Source: Myxococcales bacterium UBA1660
GTDB taxonomy: Bacteria > Myxococcota_A > Polyangia > Polyangiales > Houyiibacteriaceae
Reading direction: 5' to 3'
Assembly (NCBI GenBank): GCA_002320815.1
Contig: DCLA01000072.1
Location: forward strand, 129,637 to 157,584
Length of the DNA stretch: 27,948 nt
The notes under the pieces: generated by a model
The model's database searches: none
What the model was told of the DNA's origin: nothing
What the model saw: only the letters and a program-made list of their open reading frames with translations
Shown here: positions 1 through 8,808 of the stretch, in pieces
Layout of the letters: each line of letters begins with the position of its first letter
Position numbering within the stretch: position 1 is the stretch's first letter
Made by a program: the position numbers and the translations under genes

Positions 1-61
1 AGCGTCCCTTCTGCAAGTCGCGGGGGCGCGCGGGGGTTTTTCGCTGCTATGCTGGCGACCC
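1..61. other. Window edge upstream of the halogenase-like gene
   Basis: Short GC-rich sequence with a T5 run (38-42) after a G-rich stretch. It may be the tail of a terminator or promoter region of the preceding gene, but nothing definite can be supported. Confidence 0.2.
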
Positions 62-1882
62 GTGAACGAGTCGATGGAATGGGACGTGGTCGTCTGTGGG
101 GGCGGGCTCGCCGGCCTCACCTTCGCCCTCGAGGTTCTCCGGAGCGCGCCCGAGGCGCGGGTCGCGGTGGTCGAGCGGACCCGCCGGCCGCTGCCCGAGG
201 CGTGCCACAAGGTGGGCGAATCCAGCGTCGAGCTCGCCTCGCACTTCTTCGGTGAGCGGCTGGGGCTGACCGACTACCTGAGCGAGTCGCATCTCCACAA
301 GAACGGCCTGCGCTTCTTCTCCGGGGACTCCCGCGGCCCGCTCCACGAGCGGCCGGAGATCGGGCCCCCGGAGTTTCCGCTGGTTCCCTCCTACCAGCTC
401 GATCGCGGCCGGCTGGAGAACGATCTCCGCGCCCGGGTCGAGCAGGCCGGCGCCACGCTGGTCGAGGGGCACGCCGTGACCTCCATCGCGCTCGGTGACC
501 GAGGCGGACACCAGGTCAGCGTGGACGACGGGCGAACGCTCGTGGGTCGGTGGGTCGTGGACGCCTCCGGACGGAAGCGGATCCTCTCCAAGCAGCTCGA
601 TCTGCGGCTCCCCAGTCCCGCGCGCTCCAGCGCCGCCTGGTTCCGGATCGCGGGCCGCGTCCGGCCCCGCGACCTGGTCCCCGACGACGAGCGCGCGTGG
701 CATCAGCGAGACATCGCCGACGACCGCTGGCTGAGCACCAATCACCTGATGGGTCGGGGCTACTGGGTCTGGCTCATCCCGCTCTCCACCGGCTTCACCA
801 GCGTCGGCATCGTCGCCGACCAGACCCACCACGCCATCGCGGACTTCAACAAGCCGGAGCGCGCCCGGGCGTGGCTCGCCGCCCACGAACCGGAACTGGC
901 GGCGCATCTCGAGGACCTCTCCTTCGAGGACTTCCGCACCATGCCCGACTACAGCTACCTGACCCGGCAGGCGCTGAGCCCGGACCGCTGGGCGTGCATC
1001 GGCGAGGCCGCCTCGTTCATCGATCCCCTCTACAGCTTGGGCGGGGACTTCCTCTCCTTGAGCTGCTGCTACACGGCGCGCTGCATCGCCGACGACCTGC
1101 GCGGGGAGCTCGACCCGGAGGTCGTCCGGGAGCTCGACGCCATCTACCTGCTCCTGCTGCAGGACTCGTCCCGGACCCTGAGCCGCAACGGGGCCATCTT
1201 TCCCCACGCGCAGGTGCTCGGCGCCAAGCTCTGGTGGGACTTCTTCAACTACTGGAGCTTCATGTGCGCCCACTTCTTCCAGGAAGTGTGGCTGCAGGAC
1301 GCGGCGACGTTGAAGCGCTTCCGGGAGCTGGGGCAGCGCTACTACGATTTGAACACCACCGCGCAGCGGCTCCTGGAGGCGTGGGCCGAGCTCGAGGACG
1401 AGCCCTTCACGAACGGCCACAAGAAGATGGTCGGCCTCCCGCTGCCGCGCACCGTCCTGAGCGAAGCCCATCAGGCGCTCGGGGAGCGGCTGGACCTCGA
1501 CGCCACCTACGCCAAGATGGAAGCGGACCTCGAGGTCGGCCGGGAGCTCGTCGGCGAGCTCCTCGCCCACGCGCTGCGGGATCTCGGGGAGGCCAAGGCG
1601 GCCGAGCTGGGCAGGCGCCTGGGAGCTGCCATCGGCGGGCGGGAGCCGGAGGAGCGACAGGCGGGCATGCCCCTGGTCCTCGGCGAGCGCTTTACACGGG
1701 TCGACCCGCTCCCCCGGCGGGAACGCCTCGAGGCCTATTCGCGCATCGCCCGGGACCTGGAGCGCGCCCTGGGGCGGGCCGAGGGCGATCGGCCGCTGGG
1801 CGAGCTCCTCGATCGGGCCCGGGTCGGAGCAGGGGTACGAATTTCGAGCCCGGCGCCTTCCGAGAGCCGCGTAGGCGCCTGA
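62..1882 (+). CDS. Flavin-dependent halogenase-like FAD oxidoreductase
   Basis: This 606-residue protein belongs to the FAD-dependent monooxygenase/halogenase superfamily. A Rossmann FAD-binding motif GGGLAG lies at residues 13-18, and a KVGES motif near 50-54 is typical of tryptophan-halogenase-like proteins. The signature WxWxIP appears as WVWLIP at 235-240, and GEAASFIDPLYS near residue 320 matches the FxDPxxS region around the flavin. These motifs favour a halogenase over a plain hydroxylase, but the substrate cannot be read from sequence. It is probably an ACP-bound or phenolic substrate, because an acyl carrier protein and a dehydratase follow on the same strand. The start is GTG at 62; an in-frame ATG at 74 is an alternative. 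The chain is somewhat longer than the usual ~500-550 residues, with a helical C-terminal extension of unknown role. The upstream part of the cluster lies outside the window. Confidence 0.8.
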   Translation: MNESMEWDVVVCGGGLAGLTFALEVLRSAPEARVAVVERTRRPLPEACHKVGESSVELASHFFGERLGLTDYLSESHLHKNGLRFFSGDSRGPLHERPEIGPPEFPLVPSYQLDRGRLENDLRARVEQAGATLVEGHAVTSIALGDRGGHQVSVDDGRTLVGRWVVDASGRKRILSKQLDLRLPSPARSSAAWFRIAGRVRPRDLVPDDERAWHQRDIADDRWLSTNHLMGRGYWVWLIPLSTGFTSVGIVADQTHHAIADFNKPERARAWLAAHEPELAAHLEDLSFEDFRTMPDYSYLTRQALSPDRWACIGEAASFIDPLYSLGGDFLSLSCCYTARCIADDLRGELDPEVVRELDAIYLLLLQDSSRTLSRNGAIFPHAQVLGAKLWWDFFNYWSFMCAHFFQEVWLQDAATLKRFRELGQRYYDLNTTAQRLLEAWAELEDEPFTNGHKKMVGLPLPRTVLSEAHQALGERLDLDATYAKMEADLEVGRELVGELLAHALRDLGEAKAAELGRRLGAAIGGREPEERQAGMPLVLGERFTRVDPLPRRERLEAYSRIARDLERALGRAEGDRPLGELLDRARVGAGVRISSPAPSESRVGA

Positions 1883-1992
1883 GCCGAGACTGCCCGCTTG
1901 CCCGGGCGGCTGCACCCAGGTAAAGGCCCCACGATCTGAAGAGCCGAGGGACGGCCTCGTCTTTCCCGTTGGACGGCTCAGCCGAAAGACCG

Positions 1993-2280
1993 ATGACCCG
2001 CGAAGAAATCTACCAATCGATCGTCGAGATCCTCTCCGACTCCTTCGAGCTGGATCCGGACTCCATCAAGCCCGAGTCGACCCTCTACGAGGAGCTCGAC
2101 CTGGACAGCATCGACGCGGTCGACATCTTCGTGCAGCTGCGGGACCTCACCGGCCGGCGCCCCGACCCGGAGCGCGCCAAGGAGGTCCGCACCGTGGACG
2201 AGCTGGTGACCTTCGTCGAAGAGGAGCTCGCCGCCGCCGAGCGCGGCGACCCCGAGCCCGACGTCCAGATGCCCACCTGA
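1993..2280 (+). CDS. Acyl carrier protein
   Basis: A 95-residue acidic protein with the acyl carrier protein fold signature. The phosphopantetheine attachment serine is Ser39 in the DLDSIDAVD motif, preceded by the usual helix I pattern (EEIYQSIVEIL). It would carry growing acyl chains as thioesters in the cytoplasm for the neighbouring dehydratase and possibly the halogenase-like oxidoreductase. ATG at 1993 is chosen because it begins right at the family's conserved first helix; an in-frame TTG at 1969 would add eight residues. No strong ribosome binding site is visible for either start. The stop is seven bases before the start of the dehydratase, so the two are probably co-transcribed. The pairing of a stand-alone ACP with a hot-dog dehydratase is typical of aryl polyene and related pathways rather than primary fatty acid synthesis. 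Confidence 0.85.
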   Translation: MTREEIYQSIVEILSDSFELDPDSIKPESTLYEELDLDSIDAVDIFVQLRDLTGRRPDPERAKEVRTVDELVTFVEEELAAAERGDPEPDVQMPT

Positions 2281-2287
2281 GGGCCTC

Positions 2288-2701
2288 GTGCACTCGCTCC
2301 TGAAGAACCTGCCGCACGAAGGGCCCATGCTCTTCCTCGACGATGTCGAGGAGGTCTCGTGGTCGACCATTCGGACGCGGACCACCTTCGGCCCCGACTT
2401 CCTGATGGTCCACGAAGGCGCGGTCTCGCCCCTGGTGGTCCTGGAGCTCTTCGCCCAGAGCGCCGCGGCCCTGATGGCCCATCGGCAGGCGAAGACGGAC
2501 CGCCCTGACGTCTCCGGCTTCCTCCTCGGTGCCCGCAAGCTCGACGTGCACGTGGACGCCTTCGCCGTCGGCGACGTGGTCCGCACCGAGGCCGAAGAGA
2601 AGTGGGGCGCCGGCGCCTTGGCCCAGTTCGACTGCCGCTGCTTCCTCGGCGACCGCCTGGTCGCCGAAGGCGCCATCAACGTCGCCGCCGGTTCCCTCTA
2701 G
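2288..2701 (+). CDS. Hot-dog fold 3-hydroxyacyl-ACP dehydratase (ApeP/FabZ-like)
   Basis: A 137-residue protein with the pattern of small FabZ/ApeP-like dehydratases. LPHEGPMLFLDDV at residues 8-20 corresponds to the LPHxxPMLLLDRV opening with its catalytic-site histidine. The central hot-dog helix follows as SPLVVLELFAQSAAALMA, where the glutamate-alanine-glutamine region aligns with the family's active-site helix. It would remove water from 3-hydroxyacyl-ACP to give enoyl-ACP. GTG at 2288 is the only sensible start, seven bases after the ACP stop. In aryl polyene clusters such dehydratases create the conjugated double bonds, and the halogenase-like, ACP and MMPL neighbours fit that picture. 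Without the ketosynthases and ketoreductase, which are not in the window, the exact pathway stays an inference. Confidence 0.75.
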   Translation: MHSLLKNLPHEGPMLFLDDVEEVSWSTIRTRTTFGPDFLMVHEGAVSPLVVLELFAQSAAALMAHRQAKTDRPDVSGFLLGARKLDVHVDAFAVGDVVRTEAEEKWGAGALAQFDCRCFLGDRLVAEGAINVAAGSL

Positions 2702-2739
2702 AGACCACCTGGAACACGGCTTGCTGAGGGGAGCGCACG

Positions 2740-3756
2740 ATGCGTTTCTCCGTGCCAGCTCGTGCCATCCCCGCCGTCTTCCTCGTGCTCCTCGTCGGCT
2801 GCTTTCGCAGCAGCGGGCTCGACGACGAGTCTCCCGCCGACATGGGCCCCCGGCTGGTCGACATGCCCTTCGCGCCCGATCTCCCCGCGGACCTCGGTCC
2901 CGACCTCGGCGCGTCGCCCGAGACGTGCAACTGCTGCGGTCACGTCGTGCCCCGCACCGACACCGCGGGCTGCGGCGGTGGCATCTGCGATCCCTGGTGC
3001 CTCCACCCGTTCGAGTGCCAGGAGCGACCCCTCGACGCCCTCTGCGGCTACTCCCACGTGACCGCTCGCCAGCCGACCGCGCTGCCCGTGCTCTTCGGCG
3101 GCGATGGCGAGTGCTTCTGCGCCGAGCAGATCCACTGCACCCCCACGGTGCTCGCCGGCGGGGCCATCGAGCTCACCACCCAGATCTGCGCCGACCCGGG
3201 CATCGACTGCGACGCCTGCGAGCCCTTCGTCGAGGGGGTCTGCAATCTGCCTCCACTCGACGAGGGCGCCTGGCAGGTCTTCGTGAACGGCGAGCCCGGC
3301 TTCATGATCGGCGTGGAGAGTCCCGACGTCTTCCCCGAGATGGGCTCCGTGTGCATCAGCGCCGCCGGCGAACCGGGGGCCTGCGACAGCCCCATCTGGC
3401 CCCCGCGCACCGAGGAGCCCGCCAGCGTCTGTCACCCCAGCGGCGCCGACGCGGGGACCCGCGTGGCCATCGACGTCACCCTCGGTTGTCCGAGCTGCAC
3501 CTCGTTCGCCGGGCCCTGCAACGTCAACGTCTTCGACGACGTGATCCTCGTGGCGCCCACGACCATGGACACGGTGTGTGAACTGGACTGCCCGCCGGTC
3601 TGCACCGAGCGGGTGGACACCTGCCTGACCCCCGAGCTGCCCGCGGGCACCTGGCGCGTGCAGGTGGCCGGCCTGGACTACGAGGGTTCGTTGGTCGTCG
3701 GCGGCGGCGGTGACCCGGCCGTGGTCTGCAGCTCCGAGCCCTTCCCCGGCGGCTGA
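2740..3756 (+). CDS. Cysteine-rich lipoprotein, unknown function
   Basis: A 338-residue predicted lipoprotein. The N-terminus is a short basic stretch (MRFSVPARA), a hydrophobic core and a lipobox LLVGC, with Cys at residue 21, so it should be lipid-anchored in the envelope. An acidic Asp/Pro-rich linker follows (residues ~25-65). The rest is studded with cysteines, including CNCC and paired CxxC-like spacings, that are probably disulphide-bonded in the periplasm or on the surface. Two roughly similar Cys-containing halves seem to be present, each with a phrase of the type GxWxVxVxG (GAWQVFVNG, GTWRVQVAG), which suggests an internal duplication of a beta-rich domain. I do not recognise a family. 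Its 3' end overlaps the convergent MMPL gene by 79 bp. Such Cys-rich lipoproteins are common in Myxococcota. Confidence 0.7.
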   Translation: MRFSVPARAIPAVFLVLLVGCFRSSGLDDESPADMGPRLVDMPFAPDLPADLGPDLGASPETCNCCGHVVPRTDTAGCGGGICDPWCLHPFECQERPLDALCGYSHVTARQPTALPVLFGGDGECFCAEQIHCTPTVLAGGAIELTTQICADPGIDCDACEPFVEGVCNLPPLDEGAWQVFVNGEPGFMIGVESPDVFPEMGSVCISAAGEPGACDSPIWPPRTEEPASVCHPSGADAGTRVAIDVTLGCPSCTSFAGPCNVNVFDDVILVAPTTMDTVCELDCPPVCTERVDTCLTPELPAGTWRVQVAGLDYEGSLVVGGGGDPAVVCSSEPFPGG

Positions 3757-6083
3757 CCGCGTCGCACCAGGAGCAGCCACGCCGTGGGCGCCAGGAGCAA
3801 GCTGGCGATGACGCCCACGGCGGCGGTGAGCCCCATCGCCGAGAGCGCGGGGTTGGTGCTCGTCGCCAGGACGCCGAAGGACGCCATCGTGGAGAGGCAG
3901 GCCACCACCAGGCTCACCGCGGTCGCCGGGCCCGACCCATGGGCCTCGGCCTCGACCATGAAGACCCCATAGTCCACGCCCATGCTCAGCACGAGCAGCA
4001 GCGCGACGACGTGCAGGAGCGTGGCCTGCATGCCCAGCACGCCCAGGAGGCCCAGCGTCGCGCCGGCCGCCAAGAGCGCGGGCAGGAAGGCCGCCAGGGT
4101 GGGACCGATGCGGCGGTAGCGGAGGAACACCAGGAGCAGGACCGCGAGGAGCCCCAGCCCCACCAGCTCCAGGGTGCGGCGCCGCAGCTCGCGGTAGGCC
4201 GACGCCACGAATTCCGCCTGGTCGAAGAAGCGCACGCCCTCGATGGCGTCCACCCGCGCGGCGACCGCGTCGGCGTCGCTCACGCCGGTCACGAAGGTGA
4301 GCACCGCGACCCCGTCGTCGAGCTCGAGCCGCTGGGTGCGCGCCAGGCGATCGAGGGCCGGCGGGAGGTCGTCCGCGCTCAGCGGCTCGAAGGGGGCCTC
4401 CAGCGCTTCCCGGAAGGGCTCGAAGGGCGCCTCCACGAAGCCCTCCTCGCGCAGGGCGCCGACCGTCAGCTCCCAGGCGTCGTCCGGCACCGCCGCGCGC
4501 CGGGCTCGCTGCGTCGCCTCCGACGGGAGGATGTCGCGCAGCGAACGGAAGGCCTCCAGCTCCTTCGCCTCGACCGCGACGCCGAGGGCGTCGGCCACCG
4601 CGTCGTTGCGCTCCAGCGCCTCCTGCAGCGTGGCGCCCCGGGCCACCACCAGGCGCCCGGCGTCCATCCGCGCGACCCGGTCGCGGACCCGCTCGTCCTC
4701 GGCGCGCAGGTCGGCGTCCACCGGGCTCAGGGCGCGCAGGTCGTCTTCCCAGCGCAGCCCGGCGATCCCCGCGGTGAGCCCGAGGGCCACCAGGGGCAGC
4801 ACCACCAGCCAACCGCGCTTCCGCGCCAGCCGCCCGAGCAGTCGGTCCATGGCGAGGCCCAGCCGCGCGTGGATGCGCGTCGCCCGCGGTGCCTCTGGCA
4901 GGAAGGGCGGGAGCACCACGGCGGTGAGCACCAGCGCCGCGGCCACGCCGGCGGAGGTGAAGACGGCCATCTGCCGGATGCCCGGGAACGAGGTCCAGGC
5001 GAGACCCACCAGCCCGGCCACGGTGGTCGCCGCGCCGAGCACCAGGCCCGGCGCGATGCGCCGCAGCGTGCGCCAGCCGGCGCGGCCGGTCCCGGGCTCG
5101 GGCGGGTCCAGCAGATGGTGGCTCACCAGGTGGGCCACATAGTCCAGCGAGACCCCCACCAGGGTCGCCCCGAAGGCCAGCGTGAGCCCGTGCACCGACC
5201 CGAAGGTCAGCCGCGTCACCGCCAGACCCACCGCGAAGCCACCGGCGAGGGGGAGGGCGGAGAGCACCAGGTAGCGGGGGCGCCGGAAGAAGAGGAGGAC
5301 CAGGAGGATCACCCCCAGGGTCCCCAGGGTGCTGACCCGCTGGATGTCGCCGCGGATCGACGCCTCCGAGCGGAGCGCGATGGCGTGGATCGACGACTGC
5401 TCCAGCGTGAGGTCGCCGGACTCGTTCACCTCGGCGAAGGCGTCGGCGATGGCCGCCTGCAGCGCCCGGGATCCGGCGGCGTCGAAGGGCGAGGTGTCGC
5501 TGGTCAGGAGCACCACGCCGAAGCGTTGGTCTTCGCCGGCCACATAGGCACCGTCACGCACCGCGAGCCCGCCGCCCTGGCCGGCGCGGAGGCCCTCCAT
5601 GCGGTCCAGGAAGAGCAGCCAGGGATCCTGCGGCGCGAGCTGGCGCACGAAGGTCCCGGTGGGCGACCCCAGGAGGGTCTTCAACCGACGCACGCGCGCC
5701 CGGATGGCGTCTTCGTCGAAGGTGGCGTCCGCCGGATGGAGCCCCAGGCGCCGGGAGAAGTACGCCTCGTAGAAGGCCTGCTGCATGGCCTCGTCGGGCC
5801 CCGCGCTGACCCAGCGGACCCCGGGCGCGCCCTCGAGCGCGGCCGCCATCGCCAGGGCGGCCTCGCCCGCGCGCTCGGCGGTGGGTGCCTCCAACGTGAG
5901 CGTCGCGGTGCGGGTGAGCTCGCTGCTGGCCAGCTCGGACGAGATCTCGGCGAGTTCCCGGTCGTCCGCGCCCGGCAGGAAGTGGGTGATCTCCGTCTCC
6001 ACCCGGAGACCCCACGCGGCCCACGCGCCGACCGCGGCCACCAGCAGAAGCGCCCCGACGGCGACTACGCGATCCCGTGCCAC
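3678..6083 (-). CDS. MMPL/RND-family exporter
   Basis: A large polytopic protein (801 residues from GTG at 6083) with the twofold RND/MMPL layout: one N-terminal membrane helix, a large periplasmic domain, a block of five or six helices, then the same again. Recognisable segments are DREL-rich loop 1 and the helix block with GATLVGVSLDYVAHLVSHH, whose counterpart in the second half is LSMGVDYGVFMVEA. Acidic residues in these two helices are expected to carry protons. It resembles the 'predicted exporter' group found in aryl polyene and xanthomonadin-type loci, where it moves lipid-like products across the inner membrane. The reading frame is open to an ATG at 6266, but that would overlap the divergent gene and add a non-hydrophobic Arg-rich tail. 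GTG at 6083, just before the first membrane helix, is therefore preferred. The last 79 bp overlap the convergent lipoprotein gene. Confidence 0.8.
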   Translation of the reverse strand: MARDRVVAVGALLLVAAVGAWAAWGLRVETEITHFLPGADDRELAEISSELASSELTRTATLTLEAPTAERAGEAALAMAAALEGAPGVRWVSAGPDEAMQQAFYEAYFSRRLGLHPADATFDEDAIRARVRRLKTLLGSPTGTFVRQLAPQDPWLLFLDRMEGLRAGQGGGLAVRDGAYVAGEDQRFGVVLLTSDTSPFDAAGSRALQAAIADAFAEVNESGDLTLEQSSIHAIALRSEASIRGDIQRVSTLGTLGVILLVLLFFRRPRYLVLSALPLAGGFAVGLAVTRLTFGSVHGLTLAFGATLVGVSLDYVAHLVSHHLLDPPEPGTGRAGWRTLRRIAPGLVLGAATTVAGLVGLAWTSFPGIRQMAVFTSAGVAAALVLTAVVLPPFLPEAPRATRIHARLGLAMDRLLGRLARKRGWLVVLPLVALGLTAGIAGLRWEDDLRALSPVDADLRAEDERVRDRVARMDAGRLVVARGATLQEALERNDAVADALGVAVEAKELEAFRSLRDILPSEATQRARRAAVPDDAWELTVGALREEGFVEAPFEPFREALEAPFEPLSADDLPPALDRLARTQRLELDDGVAVLTFVTGVSDADAVAARVDAIEGVRFFDQAEFVASAYRELRRRTLELVGLGLLAVLLLVFLRYRRIGPTLAAFLPALLAAGATLGLLGVLGMQATLLHVVALLLVLSMGVDYGVFMVEAEAHGSGPATAVSLVVACLSTMASFGVLATSTNPALSAMGLTAAVGVIASLLLAPTAWLLLVRRGQPPGKGSELQTTAGSPPPPTTNEPS

Positions 6084-6190
6084 GGCCCGCCGTGTACCAC
6101 GCGGTGTGGGGGCGGCGCCCGTGCTCGCGAGGGCTTTCTGCGCCAGGTGCGTTCCGGGAAGAAGTCCTCGCTGGTAGCGTATGAGGCGCC

Positions 6191-8107
6191 ATGGACCCTG
6201 CGCACTCCGACCGCGGCTACGGCCACGCCTCCGGCCCTCAGAGCGGACAGCAGGGGCCCCCGGCATCGGGAGCGGCGCCCGCGCGTCCGGCCGGAGCGGT
6301 CCGCAAGGTCCCCTTCAACGCGCTGCCCCAGTCATCGCGCGAGCGCTTCATCGCCAGCGTGAACGGCGGCGGTCGCCCGGCGCCGGCCCTGAGCACGCCC
6401 ACCATGAAGACCGGCGCCATCGTGCTCTGGGTCCTCTTCGGGCTCGGCGTGGCCTTCGCCGTCTTCCTGGCCCTCGGCGACAACTTCGGCGAGCCCTACG
6501 TCCCGGTCCAGTCCATCGAGTACCTCCTGGTCTACATGGCCGGCTTCTGGGCCCTCGCGTACTCGGTGCTGGCCATCTGGCGGCGGGTCTCCCTGGACTC
6601 GAAGCTGCCCTTCCAACGCGGCCGCTACGTCTTCCCCACCGATGTGGTGGTCGCCCATGGGGACACCCTCGAGATGCTGCCGATGGGCCGCGTGGCGCGC
6701 ATCGACGTGGTCCACCAGCACCAGAACGGTCGCTACGTCCGCACGGACATCCGCTTCATCTTCGAGGGCGGCCGCACCGAGGCCTTCAGCGTCTTCAACC
6801 GCATGAAGGCCCAGTCGGTCCTCGACCAGCTCCAGGCGGAGCAGCAGCGCCTCCGGGCCGCGGCCCAGGCCGGCGACGTCGCCGCCATGGCCGAGCTCGA
6901 CCCCTTCCTCGAGGCCCGGGTCCACGGGCTCCTGGACGACCCCCAGCAGATGGCCGACGTCGCCGCCCACGCGCAGGGCGGGCCGCTCGCCAGCGGGCTC
7001 CCCAAGTGGCTGGTCTGGGCCTCGCTGAGCGCGCTGGCCTTCGCCGTCCTGGCCGTGCCCACCTTCTTCCTCCGCAACTACTTGAGCGACGAGGCCGCCT
7101 TCGACGAGCTGGTCCGCAGCGGCGACCTGCGCGCCATGGAGTTCTACGCGCGCTGGGGCGGCGGTCACGCCGAGGAAGTGCAGAACGTGTACCTCCCCGC
7201 CGCGGCCTTCGCCGAGGCCCAGCGGACGGGCACCGTCACCGCCCTCCGCGACTTCGTCCGCGAGTACCCGAACTCGGTCCAGGTGCCCCAGGCTCGCGAC
7301 GTGATCCACCAGCGCTTCGAGCAGGTGAAGGCCACGTTCATGAGCCAGGCGAACTCCGCCGATCCCTCCATGACCCAGTTCATGGAAGCGCTCCTGGCGT
7401 GGCTGGAGGCCCACGACTCCCCGCCGGTCAAGGTGCGCTTCAACCCGCCGAGCACCGAGGCCCTGGCGGCCATGGACGCCGAGCTCCGCTCGCAGCACGA
7501 GAACATCATCGCCATCGCGCCGCACTTCACGCCCCAGGCCTCGGCCCAGCGCGAGGAGACGGTCACCCGCATGCTGAGCAACGGCTTCGGCGCGGTCTTC
7601 CCGGATGACGTCATGAGCCTGGAGCACGCCGGCCGCATCGTCCCCGGCGCCCCCGAGCCCGAGGTCCCGGTGGTGGACGTGAGCTATGTGGTGGCCCCCT
7701 CCGGCGCCATCTACGTCGACGAGTCCGACAACCGGCAGTTCGTGGGCATCCACGTCGACTTCCAGGTCGCCATGAAGATCCCCGGCGTCGCCGTGCAGCA
7801 CCGCTTCAGCCTGCCCGTCGAGCCGCCCCAGCGCTTCACCGTCTCCTACGACAGCTACGGCGCCGGCGGCCCCTCCGAGGGCCTGGTGTACGCCACCATG
7901 GCCAGCCGGGCCTTCGACCAGCTCTCGTCGAAGCTGCGCATGACCTTCTTCACCCCCGGCTCGGCCGCTTTCCAGCAGGCGGCCAACGAGGGCGGCGCCG
8001 CGAAGCCCTCGGGCGGGCTCGCCCCCACCGGCGGCGGCCTCGAGGGGCTGCCCCCGGACCTCCAGGAGGCCCTGGATCGCCTGCGCAACGGGCAGGTCCA
8101 GTACTGA
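6191..8107 (+). CDS. Unrecognised membrane protein
   Basis: A 638-residue protein of no family I can name. Residues 1-70 are a Pro/Gly/Ala-rich disordered tail. Two membrane helices follow at about 75-92 and 107-130, then a beta-rich cytoplasmic segment with a PH-like pattern (RGRYVFPTDVVV, RIDVVHQHQNGRYVRTDIRF). A short helical stretch leads to a third membrane helix at about 277-296. The C-terminal half (300-600) appears soluble, with a helical repeat-like portion and then a beta-rich portion, and ends in a Gly/Pro-rich tail. The start at ATG 6191 has GAGG four bases upstream. It diverges from the exporter gene across about 100 bp that must hold both promoters. Its topology suggests an inner-membrane protein with a large domain outside the membrane. 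Confidence 0.6.
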   Translation: MDPAHSDRGYGHASGPQSGQQGPPASGAAPARPAGAVRKVPFNALPQSSRERFIASVNGGGRPAPALSTPTMKTGAIVLWVLFGLGVAFAVFLALGDNFGEPYVPVQSIEYLLVYMAGFWALAYSVLAIWRRVSLDSKLPFQRGRYVFPTDVVVAHGDTLEMLPMGRVARIDVVHQHQNGRYVRTDIRFIFEGGRTEAFSVFNRMKAQSVLDQLQAEQQRLRAAAQAGDVAAMAELDPFLEARVHGLLDDPQQMADVAAHAQGGPLASGLPKWLVWASLSALAFAVLAVPTFFLRNYLSDEAAFDELVRSGDLRAMEFYARWGGGHAEEVQNVYLPAAAFAEAQRTGTVTALRDFVREYPNSVQVPQARDVIHQRFEQVKATFMSQANSADPSMTQFMEALLAWLEAHDSPPVKVRFNPPSTEALAAMDAELRSQHENIIAIAPHFTPQASAQREETVTRMLSNGFGAVFPDDVMSLEHAGRIVPGAPEPEVPVVDVSYVVAPSGAIYVDESDNRQFVGIHVDFQVAMKIPGVAVQHRFSLPVEPPQRFTVSYDSYGAGGPSEGLVYATMASRAFDQLSSKLRMTFFTPGSAAFQQAANEGGAAKPSGGLAPTGGGLEGLPPDLQEALDRLRNGQVQY

Positions 8108-8205
8108 GGGAGTCGATGCGCAGGCCCCCGGGGTGCCCGGTCGAGGTCGTCGCGAAGCGACCCGGCCGGAGTCCCCACGCACGCGGCTCGTGGTATCGAG
8201 GAGGG

Positions 8206-8796
8206 ATGCGCCTCCTGCTCGGTCTCCTGTCGCTCGGCGCCGCCGTGGGCTGCGCGCACCCGGTGGAGGACACGCTCACCCGGGTGCGCGAGGTGCGCGA
8301 GCTCCCCATGCCCTTCGCGCTGGTCTACGACGAGCGGAGCGAGGTATTGGGCGGCCAGCGCATCGAGCTCGGGCGCGACGGCATCCTGGTGCGCAGCCGT
8401 TGGCGACCGGGGTTCGCCCCGTCGCTGGAGACTCCGGAGCAGCTCGTCGGCGACGCCGAGGACGGGCCCCGCGAGCCCGACGCGGTGGACCGGGCCCAGG
8501 TCCCGGCGCCGGCCATCCGGGAGCTGGCGGCGCTCCTGGTGCGCCTCGAAGCCTGGGAGCAGGAGATGGCCGAGGACGAGATCGGTCGCCTCGACGACAG
8601 CCGCTCGCGCCTGACCCTTCGGGTGGATGGAGGCGAGTCGCGGATCTGGGAGTACAGCCAGGATCGCGTCCGGCTCCAGCAGGTGAAGTTGGCCCTCGAG
8701 CGGATGGTCGACGCGCACCGCATCGCTACCCCGAACGAGGGGGTGGACGAAGCCGAGGCGGAGCCGCCGCTTGTCGAGGCGGGCGACGAGCGTTAA
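8206..8796 (+). CDS. Predicted lipoprotein, unknown function
   Basis: A 196-residue protein with a lipoprotein signal: MRLLLGLLSLGAAVGC, Cys at residue 16. The reading frame extends upstream to 8116, but ATG 8206 is chosen because it starts the signal peptide and has a good ribosome binding site (GAGGAGGG at 8198-8205, touching the start). The mature part is hydrophilic and mixed alpha/beta with no motif I recognise. A helical stretch rich in charged residues lies near 95-125, and the tail is acidic. It sits 12 bp upstream of def, so it may share transcription with def and fmt. There is no evidence for a role in peptide deformylation. Confidence 0.65.
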   Translation: MRLLLGLLSLGAAVGCAHPVEDTLTRVREVRELPMPFALVYDERSEVLGGQRIELGRDGILVRSRWRPGFAPSLETPEQLVGDAEDGPREPDAVDRAQVPAPAIRELAALLVRLEAWEQEMAEDEIGRLDDSRSRLTLRVDGGESRIWEYSQDRVRLQQVKLALERMVDAHRIATPNEGVDEAEAEPPLVEAGDER

Positions 8797-8808
8797 GTAT
8801 GGGGCTTC

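Noticed and set aside
47..1915. Long minus-strand frame opposite the halogenase-like gene
   Set aside because: It is a shadow frame caused by GC-rich codons, full of low-complexity Pro/Gly/Arg/Leu runs; the plus strand has all the family motifs.
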